This document shows positions 11,787-19,522 of a DNA stretch of 64,000 bases, in pieces. The notes beneath the pieces are model-generated. The model had not been told where the DNA came from. It was given only the letters and a program-made list of their open reading frames with translations, and made no database searches. The stretch covers positions 1-64,000 of the forward strand of contig CAVVZJ010000014.1 in assembly GCA_963752755.1 (NCBI GenBank), in the 5' to 3' direction. The translations under genes were made by a program, and so were the position numbers. Each line of letters starts with the position of its first letter. Position 1 is the first letter of the stretch. The DNA is from CAVVZJ01 sp963752755. GTDB taxonomy: Bacteria > Planctomycetota > Planctomycetia > Isosphaerales > Isosphaeraceae.

Positions 11787-11864
11787 GAGCGTAAAACAAA
11801 ACCCCCGGTCGAGGCCCGAATCCAGCTAAATTCCCGCTGCTTCGGGAGGTTTTGTTTTACGCTC
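11787..11864. terminator. inverted repeat between convergent genes, candidate bidirectional terminator
   Basis: A perfect 17-bp inverted repeat, GAGCGTAAAACAAAACC at 11787-11803 and its complement at 11848-11864, encloses a 44-base spacer. It starts right after the stop of the YfhO-like gene and overlaps the last codons of the convergent HTTM gene. The arms are A/T-rich, unusual in this GC-rich sequence. A terminator serving both strands is possible; the long spacer also fits a small mobile-element remnant. Confidence 0.45.
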
Positions 11865-12869
11865 GAAGGCGGATGAGGGCCGATTGTCGCGGCCCCGGCG
11901 CCATGGACCGCCGATTCGATGAGCCGCGTCGAATCGCAACGACGACGGAACTGCTCCCAGGCGGCGAGACCTGAACCAGCCACGCGGGTCGAGACCACGG
12001 AGCAGGCCGTCCAGCTCCTCGGGCGTGAGGAAGAGCAGATAGGACGCCGTGATCAGCTCCCCGAAAATGGGGATGTTGACCGTCAGCAAGATCCCACCGT
12101 GCAAGGCGAGGCCGGCGAGCATGATCCAGGGTCTCACGGCGCGGAACCAGAGCAGAAACGGCAGGGCAAACTCCAGGATCACGGCAGCGAAGGTCAGGGC
12201 GTTGATCAGCGCGGGGTAGGATGTGAGGCCCAGCGTGTAGCGGCAGAACTCGGCGTTGTTCAGGACGTAATGGAGCGCCGTGCCATTGGCCCAACTCGGG
12301 CCGGTGGCCTTGAGCAAGGCGGTCACGAAGTAGACCAGGGCCACCTGGAACTGGATCAGACGCTGCGCCCAGGGGACGATCAACGGGTCGGCCGCCGTGC
12401 CGCGACGACGGGCGCGGCGTCGGGCATCGAGTGAGAAGGCCGCGCCGCAAGGGCTGAGCATCAGCAGGAACAGCTCGATCATCAGCAAGGTATCGGCACC
12501 GCTGCAACTCGGGATGTTGCGATGATGGATCGACAGCATCAGGCCGTACAGCAAGAGGCCGACCCAGCGCGTCTGCCAACCGATCGTGAAGAGGACACCA
12601 ACGACCGCCGTCGCCGCGACCCAGAGACGGATGGTGGCCGGATCCTGCACGACCTGCAAGGGAGACCAACGCAACGGCCCGGCCAACTCGCTCGATTCGG
12701 TGCCGCGGAAATAGCCGGCGTCGGAAAGCCAGAGGTCCGCCTCGCCGGCCAGCAGCGCGAGATTCGCCAGGAAGATCAGACCATAGACGATACGGAAGGC
12801 GCCCAGCGGTCGCGCCGAGATGGGGCCGAACCAGAAGCGGTTCCAGAGGCGGATCGGGTTTGCGGTCAC
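11826..12869 (-). CDS. HTTM-domain membrane protein
   Basis: The protein has the HTTM (vitamin K-dependent carboxylase-like) layout: N-terminal ISARPLGAFRIVYGLIFL, then repeated hydrophobic helices with IHHRNIPSCSGADTLLM, FQVALVYFVTALLKATGPSW and FALPFLLWFRAVRPWIML. It begins with GTG at 12869, overlapping the stop of the upstream gene as GTGA, which indicates translational coupling. About 347 residues; the last 30 lie in the inverted repeat and are not family-like, so the real stop may have been shifted. Bacterial HTTM proteins are integral membrane proteins with unproven substrate. Confidence 0.8.
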   Translation of the reverse strand: MTANPIRLWNRFWFGPISARPLGAFRIVYGLIFLANLALLAGEADLWLSDAGYFRGTESSELAGPLRWSPLQVVQDPATIRLWVAATAVVGVLFTIGWQTRWVGLLLYGLMLSIHHRNIPSCSGADTLLMIELFLLMLSPCGAAFSLDARRRARRRGTAADPLIVPWAQRLIQFQVALVYFVTALLKATGPSWANGTALHYVLNNAEFCRYTLGLTSYPALINALTFAAVILEFALPFLLWFRAVRPWIMLAGLALHGGILLTVNIPIFGELITASYLLFLTPEELDGLLRGLDPRGWFRSRRLGAVPSSLRFDAAHRIGGPWRRGRDNRPSSAFERKTKPPEAAGI

Positions 12870-13408
12870 GGCTGCGCCTCCTCGAAGGTGGGGAAGCGAT
12901 AGACCTGGAGCACCATCCGTTGCGGTGGATCGGTCGAGTCCGTCGGCCCGCTACCGAGCGGCGGAGCCGGCCAGAGTTGGTAATCCAGCTCGACGTCGGC
13001 GGGAAACGCCCGCGGCGGCAGGCCGAGGTCGCGGAGGATGTGACGTGCCGCGAACTCGCGATAGGCGACCGCCGAGTCGGGTGCCAGGTTGGCCACGAAC
13101 TTCGAGTGCCTGAAGCCCCAGAGGGCTTCCCAGCGCGACCGGGTGGCCATTCTCGGGAAGTCGTAGTTGTAGAACATCCCGCGGGCGTCGCGGACCACGG
13201 CGCAGAGGGCCACCGTCTCGCGGACCGGATCGGGCGAGAACATATTCCAGCCCTGCCACTGGCCGGTGGGCAGGAGGTAGTACGCCGTCCAGCCCGCCAG
13301 GCGCTGGCGGAGGGCACACTCCGGCAGGTTCCAGAGTAGGACCGCGGCGAGGTGCGCCAGGATCAGGGCCGAGAGGGCCGCGCGCTTGAGGTTCCAGCTC
13401 CAGGCCAA
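12866..13408 (-). CDS. HTTM-partner protein with one N-terminal membrane anchor
   Basis: Start is TTG at 13408: AAGGAGG lies 7 bases upstream and no ATG is nearby, while the open frame continues far upstream only as a shadow of the neighbouring gene. The 180-residue product has a hydrophobic anchor (ALSALILAHLAAVLLWNLP), then YYLLPTGQWQGWNMFSPDP, a motif shared by small proteins encoded beside HTTM genes (DUF5819-like), followed by a soluble domain. It overlaps the HTTM start by four bases, so the two are probably made together and may form a membrane complex. Confidence 0.7.
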   Translation of the reverse strand: MAWSWNLKRAALSALILAHLAAVLLWNLPECALRQRLAGWTAYYLLPTGQWQGWNMFSPDPVRETVALCAVVRDARGMFYNYDFPRMATRSRWEALWGFRHSKFVANLAPDSAVAYREFAARHILRDLGLPPRAFPADVELDYQLWPAPPLGSGPTDSTDPPQRMVLQVYRFPTFEEAQP

Positions 13409-13598
13409 CGGTTCGCCTCCTTGCGTCGCGTGGGGCCGGTCGTCCGATTCGGGACCGGTCGGAAGGCTAGAGCAAGCGGCTCCGATCGTCAAGGCCGTTC
13501 GCGAGGCGTCGGTATCGAATTTGCATTTCCCAGAAGCGATGATCCCGTGCCCGCGGCGGACGGGGAGTGTCCGCGCCTTGATCGAGGAGGTACTGCCG

Positions 13599-14762
13599 AT
13601 GAAACTGTCGCCCCGCAAGACCCTGGCGCTGGCCTTCCTGCTGGTCGGCCCGGGGATCGTCACGCCGGGACTGGCCCAGCAGCCGAAGGCCAGACCCGCC
13701 GACGCCCCACAGTCCAAAGACCGATTCACGTCGATCAAAGAGATCGACAAGCATTTCGATCAGCAGCATCACGACGTGGAGCAGCGTCGCCTGGAGGCGA
13801 TGGCCGCGCTGGCTCAGAGCCAGTCGGGCGAGGAGGCGGAGTCCACCTATCAGCACCTCTTTTCCCTCGCAATCGTCGAGGGCCGCGTCGAGGATGCCGA
13901 GCCTGCCGCGGAGTCGTATCTCGAAGGCAAGAACGGCCAGCCGAAGACCCGCGCCCTCGCTGCGTTCATCGACATGTTCGCCGCCGCCTCGCGCGATGAG
14001 TACGATCAGGCCGTCGAGGTCATGCAAAGCTTCCTCAAAGGGTCCAACACCGAGAAGATCGACCCCGACGTGCTTTACAGCCTCGGCGAGTCGTTCCTCC
14101 AGCGCCTGATCCTCGATGGCAAGTTTGACACCGCCAAGAAGGCCTGCCAGCTGTTCACCGAAGGACCGTTCGACAAGGACGTAAAGGCGCATTTCGCCTC
14201 GCGACTCGAACGCCTGAACATGCTCGGCAAGCCCGCCCCGGCGATCGCCGGCCGCGACATCGACGGCCAGCCGGTCAGCCTGGCCGAGATGAAGGGCAAG
14301 GTCGTGCTCGTCGAGTTCTGGGCCTCCTGGTGCCCTCCTTGCCTCTCGGCGATCCCCCGCCTGAATGACCTCTACGAGCGCTATCACGACAAGGGGTTCG
14401 AGATCCTCGGCGTGAACGTCGATGCCAAGCGCGAGGGCTCGAATCCCCAGGAGATTCGCTCGACCGTGCGGAGTCTGCTCATCGAGTTCCTCGTCTCCTG
14501 GCGCGTCCTGATCGACAGCCCCGGCGGCGAGGATCTGGCGACCAAGTACGGCGTGACCGAGATCCCCGCCACCTTCCTGATCGACCAGGACGGCAAGGTG
14601 GCCCGCGTCGAACTGACCGACTCCGCGCTCGACCAGGCGGTTGCCAAGCTTCTCGGCGTCGAGGCCGAGGCGACCTCCTCGCCGTCCCCCGCCGGCGCCA
14701 ATCCCGACGCCGCGCCGGCCCGCCCCTTGCCGGATCAGAAGCTCCCGCAGCGCAAGGATTGA
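13599..14762 (+). CDS. exported thioredoxin-like (TlpA/AhpC-TSA) protein
   Basis: An N-terminal signal peptide (KTLALAFLLVGPGIVTPGLAQ) precedes a helical, repeat-like middle region (residues about 40-200) and a C-terminal redoxin domain with VVLVEFWASWCPPCLSAIP, the CxxC redox site, and a cis-Pro region TEIPATFLIDQDG. Length 387 residues. It should act as a thiol-disulfide oxidoreductase outside the cytoplasm. The start ATG at 13599 has GAGGAGG 8 bases upstream. Divergent from the HTTM-partner gene. The C-terminal tail is Pro/Ala-rich and probably disordered. Confidence 0.88.
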   Translation: MKLSPRKTLALAFLLVGPGIVTPGLAQQPKARPADAPQSKDRFTSIKEIDKHFDQQHHDVEQRRLEAMAALAQSQSGEEAESTYQHLFSLAIVEGRVEDAEPAAESYLEGKNGQPKTRALAAFIDMFAAASRDEYDQAVEVMQSFLKGSNTEKIDPDVLYSLGESFLQRLILDGKFDTAKKACQLFTEGPFDKDVKAHFASRLERLNMLGKPAPAIAGRDIDGQPVSLAEMKGKVVLVEFWASWCPPCLSAIPRLNDLYERYHDKGFEILGVNVDAKREGSNPQEIRSTVRSLLIEFLVSWRVLIDSPGGEDLATKYGVTEIPATFLIDQDGKVARVELTDSALDQAVAKLLGVEAEATSSPSPAGANPDAAPARPLPDQKLPQRKD

Positions 14763-14875
14763 GGCGATCGCGCCACGCCGTGACGGAGACCGAATCCAAA
14801 GAAACACTCGGGCCTGGCGGCCACGGGCTCGAAGTCGAAACCCGTGGCTGCCGGCGCTCCGGGTAGGAATCGCCA

Positions 14876-15250
14876 TCAGAGGGGTTGCGGGTTCGCACTG
14901 GAGGTCGATGGAGGTACCGACGCCTTCACCCAGGTGCCATCGGCCTGCCGGCGCCAGTCGTAGCGACCGATGTCCGAGCTCTCCAGCCGGATTCGGTTGT
15001 TGGAAACCCAGGCCAGATCCCAGCGCATCGTGTCGGAGGCCCGCGTGTTTTCCGAATAGAGGACGCGGCCGGAACGATCGCGGATCTCGAAGATGACACA
15101 CAGATACGCACCCGGGTCGGCTCGGCTCGACTCGATGCGGGTGTGCAAGGTCATCGAGCCGTCGGGTGAGGGAATGGGGGGCCGTCCCGTTCTTCCGCCG
15201 CAACCAGCGACGAGCAGGATCCCGAGTGAGAGCCTGATAGCCTTCCGCAC
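14876..15250 (-). CDS. small lipoprotein of unknown function
   Basis: The 124-residue product begins RKAIRLSLGILLVAGCGG, a signal peptide with a clear lipobox (LVAG-Cys), followed by a short beta-rich domain (SMTLHTRIESSR ... GRVLYSENT). I prefer the GTG at 15250, which has GGAGG 5 bases upstream, over the GTG at 15262. No family recognised. It sits alone between a convergent thioredoxin-like gene and two Tyr/Gly-rich secreted proteins. Confidence 0.6.
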   Translation of the reverse strand: MRKAIRLSLGILLVAGCGGRTGRPPIPSPDGSMTLHTRIESSRADPGAYLCVIFEIRDRSGRVLYSENTRASDTMRWDLAWVSNNRIRLESSDIGRYDWRRQADGTWVKASVPPSTSSANPQPL

Positions 15251-15321
15251 GCCGCCCTCCACGGCCTGACCCTATCTCGACCATCGACCCTGCCGACACG
15301 CCATTGTCGCCCCATTGCTTA

Positions 15322-16182
15322 TCAGGGCTTGGGGGCGTTCGATGCGGGCCTGGGGGTCGCGCCGGCATCGGCGGGAATGGGCTCAGAGCTGAGGGCGCGG
15401 AGGCCGGAGTCGAGATCGGCGATGAAGCTCAGAAAGGGCTCGGTGTCGGCGGAGCGACTGTCGCGCATCCGCTCGGCCGCGGGGCTGGCGTAGGCGTAGA
15501 GGGCCTGGAGCGCGTGGACCACGCCATCGACGGGCACGTTCCCCTTGGCACGGTATTGCTGGAGCACGTCCTTGATCGCCCGGCTGGCCTCGCGACGCCG
15601 GTTGAAGAGGTCGCCCTTGACGGGCGCGGAGATCGGCCAGAGGACGTCGCCGTCGCGTGAGGTCAGCTCCAGGAGGCGGGAACGGTTCGCCTCGGGACGG
15701 CTCGCCGTCGCGCCGGCCGCTCGACCGGTGTGGACGTTGTACCGACCGGTGTAACCGGTGCCGCCCCCGCGCCAGCCCATCTCCTCAAACGCCTCACGGT
15801 TGAGCAGGGCGTTCGCCATGGCCGTGGTCGCCGCCGATTCGGCCATGGTGTTGTAGCGGGCGGAGGCCATGCCGTACTTGGCCATTCGGTAGGTGTCGGC
15901 CGCCGCCCAGTTTTCCCAGTAGGCGTAAGGGTTGTAATAGCCGTAAGGGTAGCCGTAATAGTAATTGTTGGCGATCCCCATGTACGCAGGGAACTGAACG
16001 AGGGGGAACTGCACGGCCGGGAACTGCACCAGCGGCCACTGGAGGTAGCCGGCCCCGCCATAGTAAGTCGTGCCGCCATAGTATTGCGCGTCGACACGCC
16101 CGGAGGTGAGCAGGAAAAGGCCCAGCATCCAGGTGGCGATGGCCCGGCAGCGGACCCGGTTCGAACTGCGCGAGGGGATCAT
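15322..16182 (-). CDS. secreted Tyr/Gly/Pro-rich protein, paralogue A
   Basis: A signal peptide (IATWMLGLFLLTSGRVDAQ) is followed by a low-complexity segment rich in Tyr, Gly and Phe-Pro repeats (VQFPAVQFPLVQFPAYMG, then YYYGYPYGYYNPYAYW), then a helical region with MAKYGMASARYNTMAESAA and a C-terminal domain that begins with the phrase DGDVLWPISAPVKGDL. The same order and the phrase G-E/D-I/V-LWP are found in the upstream gene, so the two are paralogues. About 286 residues. Likely an extracellular or outer-layer structural protein; this is inference from composition. Confidence 0.7.
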   Translation of the reverse strand: MIPSRSSNRVRCRAIATWMLGLFLLTSGRVDAQYYGGTTYYGGAGYLQWPLVQFPAVQFPLVQFPAYMGIANNYYYGYPYGYYNPYAYWENWAAADTYRMAKYGMASARYNTMAESAATTAMANALLNREAFEEMGWRGGGTGYTGRYNVHTGRAAGATASRPEANRSRLLELTSRDGDVLWPISAPVKGDLFNRRREASRAIKDVLQQYRAKGNVPVDGVVHALQALYAYASPAAERMRDSRSADTEPFLSFIADLDSGLRALSSEPIPADAGATPRPASNAPKP

Positions 16183-16381
16183 CTTCGTTGCCTCCGGAGT
16201 GCCCGGCTGACGGCGGCGGGGGACGCTCGCAGCACCGCGTTGAGGTTCGCCCGAGTCTCGGGGGGCCAGGTCGGCTCGGTGCGGGCGTTGAGGACGGGTA
16301 CCTCATCGGCAATTATTGGGGGTTGGCGGATCAGCCGTCAACCGCCCGGTCGCAAGCGGATCGGCGCATGGCTCAACGCGA

Positions 16382-16415
16382 CGAGGCCGGCCGGGTTCGG
16401 GCCCGGTCGGCCTCG
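16382..16415. terminator. hairpin after Tyr/Gly-rich protein B
   Basis: A 14-bp stem with one G-U pair (16382-16395 with 16402-16415) and a 6-base loop lies about 40 bases beyond the stop of the gene ending at 16456. There is no T-run, so an intrinsic terminator is only a candidate. Confidence 0.4.
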
Positions 16416-16455
16416 CGATGACGTCGTTCTCGAAAACGAGTCTCGGCAGTTCGGC

Positions 16456-17500
16456 TCAACGTCGGGGCGATTTCGGCGTTTCGCCCTTGGTTCCCGGCGA
16501 CTTCGTCTCTGCCTGGAGCTTCTCCTTCAAGACCTCGCCGGCGGTCTTCGGGGCGGTGTCCGGCTTGATCTCGATGTCGAGACCCTCCGCGGGCGAGGCC
16601 GCGGTTCGACCGCCGCGGCCTTCGCCGCTCTGGGCGATCGTCCGCAGGCCGCGATCGAGACTGGAGACCCAGTTCACCCAGTCGTCGTAATCGTCCTGGT
16701 TGTCCTTGAGCTTGTCGGCCGCGGGGACGGCGTAGTTCGACAGGGCCCGACGCGCAGCGACCACGTCGCGGACCGGGGCGTTACCGCCCTGAGCATACTC
16801 GCGGACGACTTTCGTGATCGCCTGGTCGGCGGCTTGCTTCTTGGAGGCGAGGTCGCCATCGGTCGGCGCGCCGAGAGGCCAGAGGATCTCGCCGTCCTTG
16901 GCGAAGAGACGGTTGAACGGGATGTCGCCCTGGACCGTCTCTGGTTGCGCCGATGAAAGGTTCATCGTGCCGTAGCTCGGTACCGCCGGGACGGTTCTGG
17001 GTGAAGTACTTGTTGCCCGTATAGTTCTCCATCATCGTCTGCAAGGCCTGCTGGCGAAGCAGCAACGCGGCCTGGTAGGAGGTCGCCGTCTGGGCGTTCA
17101 GCAGGTTGTAGCGCGCGGCGTTCATGGCGTAGTTCTGGTACTTGACCATCATCTGGTCGGCCAGCGACATGCCCATACCCCAGCCCAGGCCGCCGTAGCC
17201 GTAGCCACCGTAGCCATAGCCGGCGCCGTAACCGTAGCCGTTGGCATAGCCGTTGAAGCCGTAGCCGCCGTAGCCGTAGCCGTTCGGGGCGTAGCCAATG
17301 CCGGGGTAGCCGAAGCCGCCGTACCCGACGCCGAAGCCGTTCATCCCGACGTAGGCCGGAAAACCGACATAGGCACCTCCGTAATAGGGATAGGTCCACT
17401 GCGCTTCGGCCCGGCCGGCCCAACCGAGAACAAGACCGAGCATGATCGCCAGAAGGCCCGACCGGAGGACCGGGCCAGTTTGATCGCGATGGTGTTGCAT
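16456..17500 (-). CDS. secreted Tyr/Gly-rich protein, paralogue B, one frameshift
   Basis: A signal peptide (LAIMLGLVLGWAGRAEAQ) is followed by about 90 residues of GYG/YGY-type repeats, then a helical segment (LADQMMVKYQNYAMNAARY) and a C-terminal domain containing AKDGEILWPLGAPTDGDL. The start ATG at 17500 has AGGAG 8 bases upstream. The frame changes near 16978, where one additional base (GAGC for AGC) separates NRPGGT from SYGTMNLSSAQ. Paralogue of the next gene, with which it forms a tandem pair on the minus strand. Confidence 0.7.
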
Positions 17501-17760
17501 GACTCGATCTCCTTGCTTGCCTTCCACTCACGCCCACCTTAGGGCTCAATAGTTTCGACATTCTCGCAATTCCCGGACCTGAATCGACGCTTTGTCCAAG
17601 AATCCGGGGTTTCCATCTTCCAAACCCGACTCCTCCGGCACGCAATATGCAGGTCCATGGGCCATCGCAGATCGAACCTGACGTGATCAGCATGCAAGGT
17701 GCTGACTCAATTCCCTGACCCTCGTTTTGAGATGATGCCGGCCCGGGTCGCCCACATACA

Positions 17761-17776
17761 TATAGAATAATCTATA
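17761..17776. promoter_or_regulatory. AT-rich inverted repeat upstream of a response regulator
   Basis: TATAGA-ATAA-TCTATA is a perfect 6-bp inverted repeat with a 4-base spacer, ending 16 bases before the ATG at 17793. In DNA this GC-rich it stands out and may form an operator or the -10 region of the promoter. Confidence 0.4.
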
Positions 17777-17792
17777 AATTTGACGTGATGCC

Positions 17793-18212
17793 ATGACTGC
17801 CATGCTAACTCAGAAATCAAGGCTGGAGCGGAGGGCGTCGGGTCGCGTCCTGATCGCTGAGGACGACCCGAACAGCCGCTGGGTACTCTGTGCCTTGCTG
17901 AAGCGGCTCGGCTACAATTGTCGCACGGCCTCCAACGGCCGTGAGGTCTTGCATCTCGTCGAGGAGTTCCATCCAGAGATTATCCTGATGGACCTCATGA
18001 TGCCCGGGATTGATGGCCTGGAGGCAACCCGTTGCCTGAAGTCCGACTCCCGGACGCGCGCCATCCCGATCCTGGCCCTGACCGGCAACATCACTCCCGG
18101 TAACCAGCGCGCCGCGCAGGAAGCCGGCTGCGACGAGTTCATCTCCAAGCCGATCATTCTCGACCAACTCCTCGACCGCGTCCGCCTCTATCTTGATGAC
18201 GGCGACGACTGA
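17793..18212 (+). CDS. single-domain response regulator (CheY-like)
   Basis: The whole 139-residue protein is a receiver domain: acidic pair in VLIAEDDPNSR, phospho-acceptor Asp in IILMDLMMPGIDG, Thr in ILALTGN and Lys in FISKPI. There is no output domain, so signalling must go through a partner kinase or target protein encoded elsewhere. A 20-residue basic extension precedes the domain. It ends just before the promoter of dxr on the same strand. Confidence 0.9.
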   Translation: MTAMLTQKSRLERRASGRVLIAEDDPNSRWVLCALLKRLGYNCRTASNGREVLHLVEEFHPEIILMDLMMPGIDGLEATRCLKSDSRTRAIPILALTGNITPGNQRAAQEAGCDEFISKPIILDQLLDRVRLYLDDGDD

Positions 18213-18249
18213 ACCCGCCGCGCCGCCGCTTCTCGCTAGCGAGCCCGCC

Positions 18250-18278
18250 TTGCCCGCCTCCGGCCCACGACCTATAAT
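18250..18278 (+). promoter_or_regulatory. sigma-70-type promoter for dxr
   Basis: TTGCCC (18250-18255) and a perfect TATAAT (18273-18278) are separated by 17 bases, about 50 bases upstream of the most likely dxr start. Confidence 0.55.
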
Positions 18279-18330
18279 GCTGGTCGCGGCCCTGGCCTCC
18301 GATCCGACCCTCCTCGAAGCTGAACTCCCG

Positions 18331-19522
18331 ATGCCGCAAGTCGTTGTGCACGAGACCTGCGGGCGTCCCCAGAACGTCGTGATCCTGGGCTCGACCGGGT
18401 CGATCGGCCGCAGTGCCCTGAGCGTCCTGGCCTTCGACGGCGGCCGGCGGCTCCGTCCCTATGGCCTCGCCGCCCGCGCGAGCTGGCAGCTCTTGCTCGA
18501 CCAGGCCCGCACCCACCGTCCCCGCTACATCGCCTTGACCGATCCGGCCGCCGTGACCGCGGTGGATGGTCAGTTGCGCGGGACCGGCATCGAGCTTCTG
18601 ACGGGTCCGGAAGGGATCGAACGGCTGGCCGCCGACCCGGAGGCCGACCGCGTCGTCTCGGCGATCGTCGGCGCCGGCGGGCTTGCGAGGGACCTGGGCG
18701 GCCCTGGAGGCAGGGAAAGACCGTGGCCTTGGCGAACAAGGAGACCCTGGTCGTCGCCGGCCCCCTGATCACGGCGCTGGCCCGGGAGCGGGGCGGCACG
18801 CTCTTGCCGGTCGATAGCGAGCACTCGGCGATCTTCCAGGCGATGCGGTCGGGCACGCTCGAAGGAGGTCCGGCGGGTCGTCTTGACCAGTTCCGGTGGC
18901 CCGTTCCGGGGCCGGTCGGCCCGCGAACTCGCGGAGGTCACGCCCGGAGCAAGCCCTGCGTCACCCGACCTGGAAGATGGGCCCCAAGATCACGATCGAC
19001 TCGGCCACCTTGATGAACAAGGCCCTCGAAGTGATCGAAGCAAGGTGGTTGTTCGACCTGGCGCCCGAGCAGATCGAGGTCGTCATCCACCCCGAGAGCA
19101 TCATTCATTCGATGGTCGAGTTCGTCGACGGTAGCGTGGTAGCTCAGCTCTCGCCGCCCGACATGCGGCTGCCGATCCAGTACGCCCTGACCTACCCCGA
19201 TCGCCTGCCCGGCCCGAGTCCCCGGCTCGACCTGACGAAGCCCTGGTCGCTCCACTTCGAGCCGCCCGACCGCGCGACCTTCCCCGCGCTCGACCTGGCC
19301 GATGAGGTCATGCGACTCGGCGGCACCGCCGGAGCGGCGCTGAACGCAGCCAATGAGGCCGCCGTCGAGCGGTTCCTGGCCGGCGATCTGCGCTTCCTCG
19401 ACATCCCCCGCGCCTGCCGCGCGGCCCTGGAGCATCACCCGTTCGATCCCCGTCCCGCGCTCGATGCCCTCTGGGCCGTCGATGCGTGGGCCCGGCAGGA
19501 GGTGCATCGTTGGAGATCCTGA
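18331..19522 (+). CDS. dxr: 1-deoxy-D-xylulose 5-phosphate reductoisomerase, frameshifted
   Basis: DXR catalyses the second step of the MEP isoprenoid pathway in the cytoplasm. Visible are the NADPH-binding start NVVILGSTGSIGRSAL, the region PVDSEHSAIFQAM, the motif MGPKITIDSATLMNKALE and the C-terminal LNAANEAAVERFL. The frame needs correction at about 18685 and 18715 (insertions in the stretch GLRGTWAALEAGKTVALANKE), about 18865 and about 18948; each is one additional base. The start at 18331 is preferred because the TATAAT-type promoter lies just upstream. The gene overlaps rseP by 13 bases, a common planctomycete and proteobacterial neighbourhood. As the gene is essential where no alternative pathway exists, sequence error is the likeliest cause. 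Confidence 0.88.

Noticed and set aside
13467..15368. Long minus-strand open frame opposite the thioredoxin-like gene
   Set aside because: It mirrors the codon bias of the plus-strand gene, which has a signal peptide and a CxxC site; high-GC shadows are common here.
17156..17330. DNA tandem repeat or satellite
   Set aside because: The repetition is due to GYG/YGY codons in the coding sequence of the secreted protein and is irregular at base level.
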